The notes beneath the pieces were generated by a model that did no database searches, was not told the origin of the DNA, and worked only from the letters and a program-made list of their open reading frames with translations. From assembly GCF_035609205.1 (NCBI RefSeq), contig NZ_CP141184.1, positions 1,550,001 through 1,614,000 of the forward strand: a stretch of 64,000 nt of DNA, in the 5' to 3' direction. The first letter of the stretch is position 1, and every line of letters begins with the position of its first letter. Origin of the DNA: Hymenobacter sp. GOD-10R. GTDB lineage: Bacteria > Bacteroidota > Bacteroidia > Cytophagales > Hymenobacteraceae. Positions 37,203 to 45,776 of this stretch are shown in pieces. The translations under genes and the position numbers were made by a program.

Positions 37203-37244
37203 CGTAGCTATTTCTCTTTTTCAACTTCAACCTCGTCGAAAGCC

Positions 37245-37826
37245 ATGAAATCCTTCGTTCTTTTCTTCTGCCTCGCCTTTATTACCCTTGCATTTCGCCC
37301 AGCGGCGCTGCGTTATCAGATCGAGCCTAAGGCTAGCCAATTGACGTGGACCGGTCATGCCGAGGTGGGCTCCTGGGCGCCGAGTGGCACCATACGGCTG
37401 CGGCAGGGCAGCTTCGAGTACGACGGCCAGGCACTCCGTAACGGCCACCTTGAAGTAGACATGCGGACCCTAGCGCATGCCGACGCGAAGCTACAGGAGC
37501 ACCTGCGTAGCGCCGACTTCTTTGCCGTTGAGCAGTATCCAACGGCTACGTTTGTGCTACAAGAAATGGCGCAGGGGCAAGCTGTAGGTCAGCTGACCAT
37601 AAAGCGGGTCACGAAACCCATTCGCTTTCCCGTGACGGTGGAGCAGCGCCCCGATGGCTTGCATCTGACGGGCACCGCTACCGTTGACCGGACTGCGTTT
37701 GGCGTTACCTACAATTCCACGAGCTTCTTCCAGAACCTAGGTGATTACGCCATCCGCAACGATTTTCAACTGGCGTTTGACTTAGTAGCAAAGCCTATGC
37801 TGCCTGCCGGGCAAGCCCGCAACTAA
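37245..37826 (+). CDS. YceI-family periplasmic lipid-binding-like protein
   Basis: 193 residues with a signal peptide (LFFCLAFITLAF). The YceI lipocalin-like fold is shown by YQIEPKASQLTWTGHAEVGS near the N-terminus, DMRTLAHADAKLQEHLRSAD, FFAVEQYPTATFVL, GQLTIKRVTKPIRFPVTV and TVDRTAFGVTYNS. Relatives bind polyisoprenoids or amphiphiles in the periplasm. The gene is next to a secreted protein of unknown function and converges on a methyltransferase gene. Confidence 0.88.
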   Translation: MKSFVLFFCLAFITLAFRPAALRYQIEPKASQLTWTGHAEVGSWAPSGTIRLRQGSFEYDGQALRNGHLEVDMRTLAHADAKLQEHLRSADFFAVEQYPTATFVLQEMAQGQAVGQLTIKRVTKPIRFPVTVEQRPDGLHLTGTATVDRTAFGVTYNSTSFFQNLGDYAIRNDFQLAFDLVAKPMLPAGQARN

Positions 37827-37838
37827 TCGTGCTTGTCG

Positions 37839-38564
37839 TTAGCCGGGCTTCTGCGCAATAACAAGCACTGATTTCCCGAAGCGATGCTGAAAGATTTTGT
37901 CTGTCACCTTGGAGACAGGAACCAGCAAGCTGTCCCAGAATTTAATCTGTTTTGGGGTGGGGTCACTTTGCTTCAGGAGCATCTTGTTGGCGCCCGATGC
38001 TAATAGGCCTACACTATCCAAATACCAGGCATGCAGAATCTTGCTTTGCGGCGGCATCGCTTTCAGGAGCATGGAGCGGGTGTAGCGCCGATAATGGCCA
38101 ATCGCTTTGTCGAAGGGGCTATACAACCATTGGTAAGCCGGTACTAGCACAATCAGTACACCGTTAGGTGCCAAGTGCTCATACGCTAAAGCTAGCTCGC
38201 TGCGGTCATCTTCGATGTGCTCCACCACATCAATGTACATGATGGCGTCGAACGGTGCTTGTTTGGGTAAATCGGACAGCGTGCCAACGTGCAGATGGCA
38301 GCAGGAGGGAAGCTTTTTGGTTTCTATGAGTCGGGATACGTCGCTTGCTAAGGCGGCGTCGGGCTCCACGCACAGCCATTCCTTCTGGGAGCCGTCGCAG
38401 AGGGAAAGGGTTGTGCCACCAATACCAGCGCCTACTTCCAGTACTCGGTTTTTGAGATAGGGCTTCAACTTAGAGCCATAATACGCTTTCCAGTTGACGG
38501 CTTTTTCGAAGAGGGAAAGCTCATTGCCAATATAGTGCTCGGTACTGAGAGACAGCGAATCCAT
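37839..38564 (-). CDS. class I SAM-dependent methyltransferase
   Basis: 241 residues. Motif I is VLEVGAGIGGTTLSLCDG (about 41-58), with the acidic strand-2 end CVEPD, motif II-like PFDAIMYIDVVEHIEDD and post-II LAPNGVLIVLVPAYQWLYSP. The last two segments are typical of methyltransferases acting on lipid- or sugar-linked substrates (Methyltransf_23/11). No membrane helix. The substrate is not indicated by the neighbours. Confidence 0.86.
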   Translation of the reverse strand: MDSLSLSTEHYIGNELSLFEKAVNWKAYYGSKLKPYLKNRVLEVGAGIGGTTLSLCDGSQKEWLCVEPDAALASDVSRLIETKKLPSCCHLHVGTLSDLPKQAPFDAIMYIDVVEHIEDDRSELALAYEHLAPNGVLIVLVPAYQWLYSPFDKAIGHYRRYTRSMLLKAMPPQSKILHAWYLDSVGLLASGANKMLLKQSDPTPKQIKFWDSLLVPVSKVTDKIFQHRFGKSVLVIAQKPG

Positions 38565-38641
38565 AAAAAGAGACAGGTAACAAGAACAAGAAAAGTACTA
38601 GTAATAAGCAGGAGGGTACCAGAATAAGGTTTCAAAGTAGA

Positions 38642-38674
38642 AAAAAAGCCCCGGCTAGCAAAAGTAGCCGGGGC
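38642..38674 (-). terminator. rho-independent terminator of aldo/keto reductase gene
   Basis: GCCCCGGCTA (38648-38657) pairs with TAGCCGGGGC (38665-38674); read on the minus strand the stem is followed by a run of T. It lies 48 bases beyond the stop of the aldo/keto reductase gene. Confidence 0.8.
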
Positions 38675-38721
38675 AATTACGACAATCCAAACGGATTAGC
38701 TCGTCAAAGATGATCTGTCCT

Positions 38722-39669
38722 CTAAGCGCTGGCTTGCGTCAGCTGGTCGACGGCGGCCGAGTCGAGCTTCAATTCCGTAGCCTTGGCGAGGTCTTGCAAT
38801 TGCTCGATTTTAGTGGCGCTGGCAATGGGAGCCGTGATGCTAGGCCGGGCGATAAGCCAAGCCAGCGACACTTCGGCCGGCGTGGCGTTGTAGCGCTCAG
38901 CTACTTCGTCCAGCACCTTCAGGATGCGGAAGCCGCGGTCATTCAGGTACTTCTTCATGCCGCCGCCGCGCTGGCTTTTCTTGAAGTCGTCTTCCGAGCG
39001 GTACTTGCCCGTGAGGAACCCGCTGGCTAAGGCGAAGTAGTTGATAACACCTAGGTTATGCTCCAGGCAAAGTGGCTCTAGCTCCCGCTCGAAGTCGGCG
39101 CGGTCGTAGAGGTTATAGTCGGGTTGCAGGGTTTCGTAGCGCGGTAAGCCTTGTTGCTGGCTAATTTCCAGGGCCGAACGCAGTCGGTCGGCGGTGAAGT
39201 TAGAAGCGCCAATAGCGCGCACTTTGCCTTCCTTAATCAGCTCGGCATAAGCTTGCAGGGTTTCCTCCTGCGGCGTATCGGGGTCGTCGCGGTGCGACTG
39301 GTAAAGGTCGATGTAGTCGGTTTGTAAGCGGCGCAAGCTGTCTTCTACGGCCTGGCGGATGTAATTTTTCGACAGACCTTTTTTGCCTGGGCCCATCTCG
39401 CTGCCCACTTTGGTGGCAATAACGAGCTGTTCGCGGTTGCCACGCTGCTTGAGCCAGTTGCCGATAATAATTTCCGACTCGCCTCCCTTGTTGCCGGGCA
39501 CCCACGCTGAGTACACATCGGCAGTATCGATGAAGTTGAAGCCAGCGTCCACGAAGGCGTCCAGCAATTTGAAAGAAGTAGGCTCGTCAATCGTCCAGCC
39601 AAAAACATTGCCGCCGAAGGCCCAAGGGGCTACTTGCAGGCCAGATTTTCCTAATTCACGCTTTTCCAT
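38722..39669 (-). CDS. aldo/keto reductase
   Basis: 315 residues, a TIM-barrel NADPH-dependent reductase. The catalytic tetrad segments are visible: FNFIDTADVYSAW (Asp and Tyr), VIATKVGSEMG (Lys) and YIDLYQSHRDDPDTP (His). The N-terminus MEKRELGKSGLQVAPWAFGG and C-terminal LAWLIARPSITAPIASATKI are typical. Cytoplasmic; the likely substrate is an aldehyde or ketone. Single gene with its own terminator. Confidence 0.9.
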   Translation of the reverse strand: MEKRELGKSGLQVAPWAFGGNVFGWTIDEPTSFKLLDAFVDAGFNFIDTADVYSAWVPGNKGGESEIIIGNWLKQRGNREQLVIATKVGSEMGPGKKGLSKNYIRQAVEDSLRRLQTDYIDLYQSHRDDPDTPQEETLQAYAELIKEGKVRAIGASNFTADRLRSALEISQQQGLPRYETLQPDYNLYDRADFERELEPLCLEHNLGVINYFALASGFLTGKYRSEDDFKKSQRGGGMKKYLNDRGFRILKVLDEVAERYNATPAEVSLAWLIARPSITAPIASATKIEQLQDLAKATELKLDSAAVDQLTQASA

Positions 39670-39834
39670 GAGGGGTGTTGTGGTGGTTCAAACGGAATTG
39701 AAAAGTCCAGGCGTACCCGAAATGTTTATACTGTGGAGTAACGGATGCAGCGCATTAGGGGAAAAGCAGCGAGGTAAGCAGCTTTTGAAATGGTTTCGCG
39801 TTCTTGAAGGCACCTGTTCTCTCAACCCCTCACT

Positions 39835-41847
39835 ATGAACAAATATCTATTGCCCGGCTTGTTGCTCAGTGCCGGTACGTTCCTATCTACGCTAGCTACT
39901 GCGCAGCAAATGGCGCCGCCGGTTGTAGGTCCCCGCTACGACGCGCGCGCGCTGTTTTCACCCACGTTTCTGGCCGAGCGCGGCCCGGCAACACGCACCG
40001 CCGGCGGCCAGCCTTCCGCTACGTACTGGCAGAATGCGGCCGACTACAAAATTGCGGCTACGCTAGATGATAAGCAGGCTAGGCTGAGCGCCACGGCCGA
40101 CATTACCTACACCAATAATAGCCCCGATCCGCTGCCCTTCGTGTGGGTACAGCTCGATCAGAACTTGTTTAGCCCGAAGTCGCGTGGTACTGCCACTACA
40201 CCTGTTTCGGGGGCCCGCAACGGGAACTCGGCGCCAGGTTTCCAAGGGGGCGACACGCTGCAAACCGTCAACATTGAGTTTCACGGCAAGAAAACCAAGG
40301 CGCAGTACCACGTGTACGACACGCGCATGCAGATCATTTTGCCCGAGGCCATGAAGCCGCACGGCGACAAGCTCAAGATCAGCATTGCCTATGCCTTCAA
40401 CATTCCTCAGTACGGCTCCGACCGCCTAGGTCGCCTGCAAACCAAGAACGGTGAGATCTTCGAGCTAGCCCAGTGGTACCCGCGCATGGCCGTGTACGAC
40501 GACATTGAAGGCTGGAACACGTTGCCGTATCTGTCGGCCGAGTTTTACCTCGAATACGGCAACTTCGACTACACCATCAACGTGCCCGCCAACTTCATCG
40601 TGGGCGGCTCGGGCGAGCTGGTGAACAGGGCAGAGGTGCTGACCGCCGCCCAGCAGCGCCGCCTAGAGCAGGCTGCCAGTTCCGACAAAACGGTTATTGT
40701 GCGCGGTGCCGACGAGGTGACCCAACCTAACTCCCGCCCAGCGGGCAAGAACGGACGCCTGACGTGGCACTTCCGCTGCCAGCAGGCCCGCGATGTGGCG
40801 TGGGCTGCGTCGTCGGCTTTTGTGTGGGATGCGGCGAAGATGAACCTGCCCAGCGGCCGGAAGTCGCTGGCGATGTCGCTCTATCCGGCGGAGGTTGCCC
40901 AGGATTCGGCCTGGAACCGCTCGACCGAATACGTTAAGAAAAGCATCGAGTACAACTCAAAGCAGTGGTACGAATACACTTACCCGGCCGCAACCAACGT
41001 GGCCGGTATTGTGGGCGGCATGGAGTATCCCGGCATCGTGTTTTGCGGAGCGCGGGCTAAGAAGGGCGGCCTATGGGGCGTGACTGACCACGAATTCGGA
41101 CACAACTGGTTCCCGATGATTGTGGGCTCCAATGAGCGCAAGTATCCGTGGATGGATGAAGGTTTCAACACCTTTATCAACATCTTATCCACCAAAGCCT
41201 TCAACAACGGCGAGTACAAGGCCTCGGCTGATGTGGAAGGCCGCACTGCGCCCGGCATCATCAGAGCCATGCAAGACCCGAACGCCGACGTGCCCTACAC
41301 GGTGCCCGACGTGACGCAGGCCCGAAACCTAGGTTTTGCCGCCTACAGCAAGACGGGCTACGGCCTGTATCTGCTGCGCGAAGAAATTCTAGGTCCTGAG
41401 CGCTTCGACTATGCTTTCCGCAGCTACATCAAACGTTGGGCGTTCAAGCACCCCCAGCCCCGCGACTTCTTCCGCACCATGAACGAGGTAGCGGGCGAAG
41501 ATCTGACGTGGTTTTGGCACGAATGGTTCTTTGAAAACTGGCTGCTCGACCAAGCTGTAACCGGCGTGGCCTACGTCAACCAAGACCCGGCAAAAGGCTC
41601 GCTCATCACCATCGAAAACCGCGGACAGGCTGCCATGCCCGTCATTGCCGAAGTGAAAGAAGCGAACGGCAAAACCACCACCGTGCGTCTGCCCGTCGAA
41701 ATCTGGCAGCGTGGCGGTACCTGGACCTTCCGCCATAACTCAACCTCGGCCATAACTTCAGTAGTACTGAACCCCAGCAAGCTCCTGCCCGACATCAACG
41801 CCGCCAACAACACCTGGAAACCCGTGGAATTTTCGGATGCTAAGTAA
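39835..41847 (+). CDS. secreted M1-family zinc metallopeptidase
   Basis: 670 residues with a signal peptide (1-24, ending ATAQ). The gluzincin core is intact: GGMEYPG at 394-400 (substrate-binding exopeptidase-type motif), HEFGH at 419-423 and the third zinc ligand E442 in MDEGFNTF. The N-terminal beta-domain (about 65-260) and the C-terminal part fit M1 aminopeptidases. It should trim peptides at the cell surface or in the periplasm. Single gene followed by a hairpin terminator. Confidence 0.9.
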   Translation: MNKYLLPGLLLSAGTFLSTLATAQQMAPPVVGPRYDARALFSPTFLAERGPATRTAGGQPSATYWQNAADYKIAATLDDKQARLSATADITYTNNSPDPLPFVWVQLDQNLFSPKSRGTATTPVSGARNGNSAPGFQGGDTLQTVNIEFHGKKTKAQYHVYDTRMQIILPEAMKPHGDKLKISIAYAFNIPQYGSDRLGRLQTKNGEIFELAQWYPRMAVYDDIEGWNTLPYLSAEFYLEYGNFDYTINVPANFIVGGSGELVNRAEVLTAAQQRRLEQAASSDKTVIVRGADEVTQPNSRPAGKNGRLTWHFRCQQARDVAWAASSAFVWDAAKMNLPSGRKSLAMSLYPAEVAQDSAWNRSTEYVKKSIEYNSKQWYEYTYPAATNVAGIVGGMEYPGIVFCGARAKKGGLWGVTDHEFGHNWFPMIVGSNERKYPWMDEGFNTFINILSTKAFNNGEYKASADVEGRTAPGIIRAMQDPNADVPYTVPDVTQARNLGFAAYSKTGYGLYLLREEILGPERFDYAFRSYIKRWAFKHPQPRDFFRTMNEVAGEDLTWFWHEWFFENWLLDQAVTGVAYVNQDPAKGSLITIENRGQAAMPVIAEVKEANGKTTTVRLPVEIWQRGGTWTFRHNSTSAITSVVLNPSKLLPDINAANNTWKPVEFSDAK

Positions 41848-41929
41848 GCGCTAGGCTAGGTATAGGTTCTAGTCCGGACGCTCTAAGCATCGGAACGGTA
41901 GCGTTGAACCAGATTCGTGCTGTTGTTGC

Positions 41930-41967
41930 AACCCTGACAGGACTCTGGGCCCCTGTCAGGGTTTTTT
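41930..41967 (+). terminator. rho-independent terminator of the M1 peptidase gene
   Basis: AACCCTGACAGG pairs perfectly with CCTGTCAGGGTT (41930-41941 and 41952-41963), followed by TTTTTT. It lies 83 bases after the stop codon. Confidence 0.82.
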
Positions 41968-42000
41968 GTTGAAAATATCCCGCAGCCGATTCGCGGTTCT

Positions 42001-43770
42001 GTGCGGCAGTCTGTGCCGTGCTGGTTATTATTGTTGCGCATTGCAAACGCTCAACGCTCTCCTGTGCTACTATATTCGCTAAGATCTCGACTTCGGACTA
42101 AGAAAGAATCATCCTCATATAATGGCTCACGGAAAGCGCTAAAGCAGGCGCTTGTCGCGCTAGGTATCGTGCTGGCTATTCCGCTGCACGCCCAAACGCC
42201 GGCGTCACTCTCGAAGGTGTGGGTGCCAGACCTAGGTAATGGTACCTACAAAAACCCAGTGCTCTATGCCGACTACTCCGACCCCGACGCCATCCGGGTA
42301 GGCAGCGACTTTTACCTGACCTCTTCCAGCTTCAATGCCGTGCCGGGGCTGCAGATCTTGCACTCCAAAGATTTAGTGAACTGGTCCATCATTGGTGCCG
42401 TGTTCAATAAGCAGCCTCCGCTGGCCCGCTACCAAGAGCCGCAGCACGGCAACGGCGTGTGGGCGCCGTCTATCCGCTACCACCACAAGAAGTTCTACAT
42501 CTATTATCCCGACCCGGACCTAGGGATCTTTGTCACGACGGCTACCAACCCGGCTGGTCCCTGGTCGGCGCCCGTTTGTCTGAAGGAGGCCAAGGGCTGG
42601 ATTGATCCGTGCCCGCTCTGGGACGAAGACGGCAAGGCGTATCTGGTGCACGGCTTTGCTGGCTCCCGCGCCGGCATCAAGACCATCTTGGCCGTGAGCC
42701 CCATGTCGGCCGATGGGCTGCACCTGATTGGCGACGATGCGCTGGTCTTCGATGGCCACAAAGACCAGCCGACGCTGGAAGGCCCTAAGTTCTACAAGCG
42801 CCACGGTTACTACTACCTCTTTGCGCCCGCCGGTGGGGTACCCACGGGTTGGCAGCTGGTGTTGCGATCCAAAAACGTGTATGGCCCCTATGAGGAGCGC
42901 ATTGTCATGGATCAGGGCCAAACCCCGATCAACGGGCCTCACCAAGGCGCTTGGGTGGATACCGATGCCGGCCAGGACTGGTTTCTGCACTTCCAGGACC
43001 AAGGCCCCTACGGACGGGTCGTGCATTTGCAGCCGATGGTGTGGAAAAACGATTGGCCCGTGATTGGGGAAGACCCCGATAGCGACGGCAAAGGCCAGCC
43101 CGTGCTCACCTATCGCAAGCCCAAGATCAAGGGCAAAGCGCAGCCCCTGGCTACGCCGCCTACCTCCGACGAGTTCACGAGCAACACCCTAGGGTTGCAG
43201 TGGCAGTGGCACGCTAATCCGCAGGACTTTTGGGCGTACCTGAACGGTCCGCAAGGCTATCTGCGCCTCTACTCCGTCATGTTGCCCGAGCACTACCAGA
43301 ACCTGTGGCAAGTGCCGAACCTGCTGATGCAGAAGCTGCCCGCCGAAGTATTTAACGCCACCACCAAGCTGACGTTTACGCCCCGCGTTGACGGGGAGAA
43401 GCTCGGGCTGCTGATCATGGGCCTAGACTACGCTTACCTCAGTTTGACCAACCAAGGCGGCAAGCGCTACGTCAGTCAAGCCGTGTGTGCGAATGCCGAT
43501 AAGCTAGCGCCCGAAACGACGTCGGCGCCCATCGAATTGCCGGCCGCTAGCGTCAACCAGCCGATTTACTTGCGCGTGGCGGTGCAAGCCGGGGCCCAGT
43601 GTCAGTTCAGCTACAGCCTGGATGGGCAACAGTATCAACCGGTAGGGGGCGTGTTTCAGGCCCGGGAAGGCAAGTGGATCGGGGCCAAAGTCGGCCTGTT
43701 CTGTACCCGCGCTGCCAAGTTCAACGACTCCGGCAACGCCGATGTCGACTGGTTCCGGGTCGAGAAATAG
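42001..43770 (+). CDS. GH43-family glycoside hydrolase (xylosidase/arabinosidase-like)
   Basis: A five-bladed propeller enzyme. The catalytic-base strand SDPDAIRVGSDFYLTSSSF begins just after the N-terminus, DPCPLWDEDGKAYLVHGFAG is the second-blade acid, and EGPKFYKRHGYYYLFAPAGG carries the acid Glu. The C-terminal 190 residues form a concanavalin-like beta-sandwich (DEFTSNTLGLQWQWHANPQD) typical of GH43 xylosidases. A signal-peptide core (VALGIVLAIPLHAQ) lies before the mature part, but the frame has no ATG upstream of it. The annotated 42001 is a GTG at the far end of the open frame, so the true start is uncertain. Confidence 0.85.
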   Translation: MRQSVPCWLLLLRIANAQRSPVLLYSLRSRLRTKKESSSYNGSRKALKQALVALGIVLAIPLHAQTPASLSKVWVPDLGNGTYKNPVLYADYSDPDAIRVGSDFYLTSSSFNAVPGLQILHSKDLVNWSIIGAVFNKQPPLARYQEPQHGNGVWAPSIRYHHKKFYIYYPDPDLGIFVTTATNPAGPWSAPVCLKEAKGWIDPCPLWDEDGKAYLVHGFAGSRAGIKTILAVSPMSADGLHLIGDDALVFDGHKDQPTLEGPKFYKRHGYYYLFAPAGGVPTGWQLVLRSKNVYGPYEERIVMDQGQTPINGPHQGAWVDTDAGQDWFLHFQDQGPYGRVVHLQPMVWKNDWPVIGEDPDSDGKGQPVLTYRKPKIKGKAQPLATPPTSDEFTSNTLGLQWQWHANPQDFWAYLNGPQGYLRLYSVMLPEHYQNLWQVPNLLMQKLPAEVFNATTKLTFTPRVDGEKLGLLIMGLDYAYLSLTNQGGKRYVSQAVCANADKLAPETTSAPIELPAASVNQPIYLRVAVQAGAQCQFSYSLDGQQYQPVGGVFQAREGKWIGAKVGLFCTRAAKFNDSGNADVDWFRVEK

Positions 43771-43789
43771 TGCGACGGTAGTACTAAGT

Positions 43790-43847
43790 AAAGGAGAGCG
43801 GCCTAGGTATGGTGTTGACAGACAACGTACCTAGGCCGCTCTCCTTT
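43790..43847. terminator. bidirectional terminator with nested inner hairpin
   Basis: A perfect 20-bp outer stem (43790-43809 and 43828-43847, core GAGCGGCCTAGG/CCTAGGCCGCTC) encloses an 18-base loop with its own GTTG/CAAC stem. It lies between the convergent GH43 and membrane protein genes, with TTTTGCTTTTG on the right side. Confidence 0.8.
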
Positions 43848-43864
43848 TGCTTTTGATTGAGTAT

Positions 43865-44317
43865 TTAGAAGTTGCGCAGGCGTTTTTTGCTGAGCTCGTA
43901 GCTGATGATGGCCGGAACGTAAAACGTAACATCGGCCGCTAGCTTGGCTGCCAAGATGCCGCCCGACAAGCTGCCTAACCACAGCGGCAAGTAGTACATG
44001 AGTAGCGGCCGGATAAGAAAGCTGTCGAGTACTTCGGCCGCGCCAAACTCAACTACCAGCGCCCGGATGTTTTTACCAAACTTCTGAGCACTGTAGCGCT
44101 GCCCCGTTGCGTGGCGGCTGCGGCGCGTCGTGCGAATGTCTTGCAGCAGAATACAGCCAAAGTAGGCCACGTTGCCGGCCCACGTTGCCGCCAGCGCCGT
44201 GGTCGTGCGGTCGTGGGAGAAAGAAAAAGCCGCACCGCCCGCCGCCAGCGTGGCGACGAGCGACAGCGCCTCGGCGGGCAAGTAGCGTTTGACCCATTCG
44301 GCTAGATTTTTCCTCAT
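43865..44317 (-). CDS. small membrane protein of unknown function
   Basis: About 150 residues from the second in-frame Met (MRKNLAEWVKRYLPAE). Hydrophobic stretches SLVATLAAGGAAFSF, TWAGNVAYFGCILLQD and SLSGGILAAKLAADVTFYVP suggest three or four helices. A basic loop (RTTRRSRHATGQRYSAQKFG) lies in the middle. No family recognised. It is next to, and divergent from, the three-gene helical family, so a functional link is possible but unproven. Confidence 0.65.
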   Translation of the reverse strand: MRKNLAEWVKRYLPAEALSLVATLAAGGAAFSFSHDRTTTALAATWAGNVAYFGCILLQDIRTTRRSRHATGQRYSAQKFGKNIRALVVEFGAAEVLDSFLIRPLLMYYLPLWLGSLSGGILAAKLAADVTFYVPAIISYELSKKRLRNF

Positions 44318-44505
44318 ACCAGCATAAAGACGCAAAATGGCGTGGCCTGTTGTTGTAGAAGCATGAAAAGCTAGGGGTTGGTCGCCTACAGCTCCCTAGC
44401 TGATGGCCGAATTTGAAAGTGCAAGATGCTGGCCTATACAACGAGGCTGCGGTGGAAGGCGTAAAGAGGGACTCAGTACGCTCCCTCACCTAAACTTCTA
44501 CGTTC

Positions 44506-44883
44506 ATGGCTCTCAACACAGATAACCTCAACGACCATCTGTACGCAACCAATCTGGCGATTTCCGACACCATCAACAACTCGCGCGACCCCCAGGTGGC
44601 GTTCGACTACTTTGATAGCTGGATTCCGTTTCTGCAAAACTCAAATATCGCCGCCCTGACTGCCATGGGCTCCGACCTTCAGCAGCTACGCGACTACATC
44701 CGGAACGGCGACCAAGCCAATGCTCACACGCTGCTACAGCGTCTTGGCGAACAAACTTCACGGGCCGCGAGCAACATCCACACCTGGGCCGGCGACCACC
44801 TACATAATGGTATCGGCGACCAGCTGCGCCACCTAGGTCAGTTGCTCGTGGTAGCTGCTGGCAACACGAAAGCCGCGTTGTAA
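44506..44883 (+). CDS. small helical protein, tandem family member A
   Basis: 125 residues, soluble and mostly helical, no signal peptide. It shares a core with the next two genes: a DSWI element, then LQQLRDYIRNGD, the LLQRLGEQTSRAAS helix and a final LGQLLVVAAG helix. The first two thirds diverge more. No known domain recognised. It is the first of three tandem paralogues (gaps of 61 and 10 bases), probably an operon. Confidence 0.75.
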   Translation: MALNTDNLNDHLYATNLAISDTINNSRDPQVAFDYFDSWIPFLQNSNIAALTAMGSDLQQLRDYIRNGDQANAHTLLQRLGEQTSRAASNIHTWAGDHLHNGIGDQLRHLGQLLVVAAGNTKAAL

Positions 44884-44944
44884 GAATCTGATTACTAACT
44901 GAAAACCAGGTTTACCCTGGGCTTTCTCTCAAACTACTTGTTTC

Positions 44945-45310
44945 ATGCCCACTAACCCATCCGATCCGTCTGCTAACCTGCGTTCCACGCGAGACATTCT
45001 GAGCGGCAACCTGCACGCGGCAGCCGTTGAGGCACCCATCGTTATCGATAGCTGGATTGATGCTGTGCGCACGTTCGGTGTAACCGGCGGCAACGACATG
45101 GTTGAGGAGCTACAAAATCTAAAAAGCTACCTCAACGACAAGGATACCGACCGCATCAGTGGCTCGTTGCAGCGCCTCGGCGAGACTACTACCAAAGCAG
45201 CCGAGCAGGCTGATGAGGAATACAAAGAACAATTGCAGCAGCTCGGCCAAGTGCTCCTACGCGCCGCCGACGGTGTAAAAGCTCCCTTAAATTCACCCTC
45301 ACCCGAATAA
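44945..45310 (+). CDS. small helical protein, tandem family member B
   Basis: 121 residues, soluble, helical. The shared core is IDSWIDAVRTFG, LQNLKSYLNDKDTDRISGS, LQRLGETTTKAAEQADEEY and LQQLGQVLLRAADGVKAPL. It is closest to member A in the LQRLGE helix and to member C in the LK-YL helix, so it looks like the middle of the family in sequence as well as order. Function unknown. Confidence 0.75.
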   Translation: MPTNPSDPSANLRSTRDILSGNLHAAAVEAPIVIDSWIDAVRTFGVTGGNDMVEELQNLKSYLNDKDTDRISGSLQRLGETTTKAAEQADEEYKEQLQQLGQVLLRAADGVKAPLNSPSPE

Positions 45311-45320
45311 CCCTGCACTT

Positions 45321-45668
45321 ATGTCTATTGCACATTCTGATAGCGCCAAACAGTTTGAAACCACGATTGCTGCACTCGGCATCGAGGACCTAGGCCAGCT
45401 CGCTGCGGCCGCTCCTGAAAAGATTGATGGCTGGATTCAGCTCCTGCGCGGTGGTAGCGGGACTTACGACACTCTCATCAGCAACCTGGTGGACCTAAAA
45501 GGCTACCTCAGCGGAGGCGATGCCGCCCAAATTTCGGCCTCTTTGCAAACCCTTGCCGAGAACATCAATGCCCTGGCTGACGGCGCTAATCCTATTTTTC
45601 TGGATAGCCTGTATAAGCTAGGTCAGCGACTCAGCGACATAGCACGCGAGCTGAAGCAGCTACAATAG
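45321..45668 (+). CDS. small helical protein, tandem family member C
   Basis: 115 residues, soluble, helical, starting 10 bases after member B stops. Core elements are IDGWIQLLRGGSG, LVDLKGYLSGGDAAQISAS, LQTLAENINALADGANP and LYKLGQRLSDIAREL. A long hairpin follows the gene. No recognisable enzyme motif. Confidence 0.75.
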   Translation: MSIAHSDSAKQFETTIAALGIEDLGQLAAAAPEKIDGWIQLLRGGSGTYDTLISNLVDLKGYLSGGDAAQISASLQTLAENINALADGANPIFLDSLYKLGQRLSDIARELKQLQ

Positions 45669-45676
45669 TCGCCACC

Positions 45677-45768
45677 AAACAAGATCAGTCCGAGCAAGGC
45701 ACGGAATCTGGACATAGCTCCTGGAGCAGTGTTTCAGATTCCGTGCCTTGCTCGGACTGATCTTGTTT
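45677..45768. terminator. very long perfect hairpin at a convergent junction
   Basis: Arms of 34 bases (45677-45710 and 45735-45768; core GGCACGGAATCTG/CAGATTCCGTGCC) pair without mismatch; the 24-base loop holds a second small stem (GCTCC/GGAGC). It lies between member C and the gamma-glutamyltransferase gene, whose stop codon starts 9 bases later. Likely a bidirectional terminator, but far longer than needed for that. Confidence 0.72.
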
Positions 45769-45776
45769 TGGAGGGA

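Noticed and set aside
31511..45768. Long hairpins read as insertion-sequence ends, REP elements or a CRISPR array
   Set aside because: The arms of the two longest ones differ in sequence, there is no transposase or direct repeat, and both lie at convergent gene ends.
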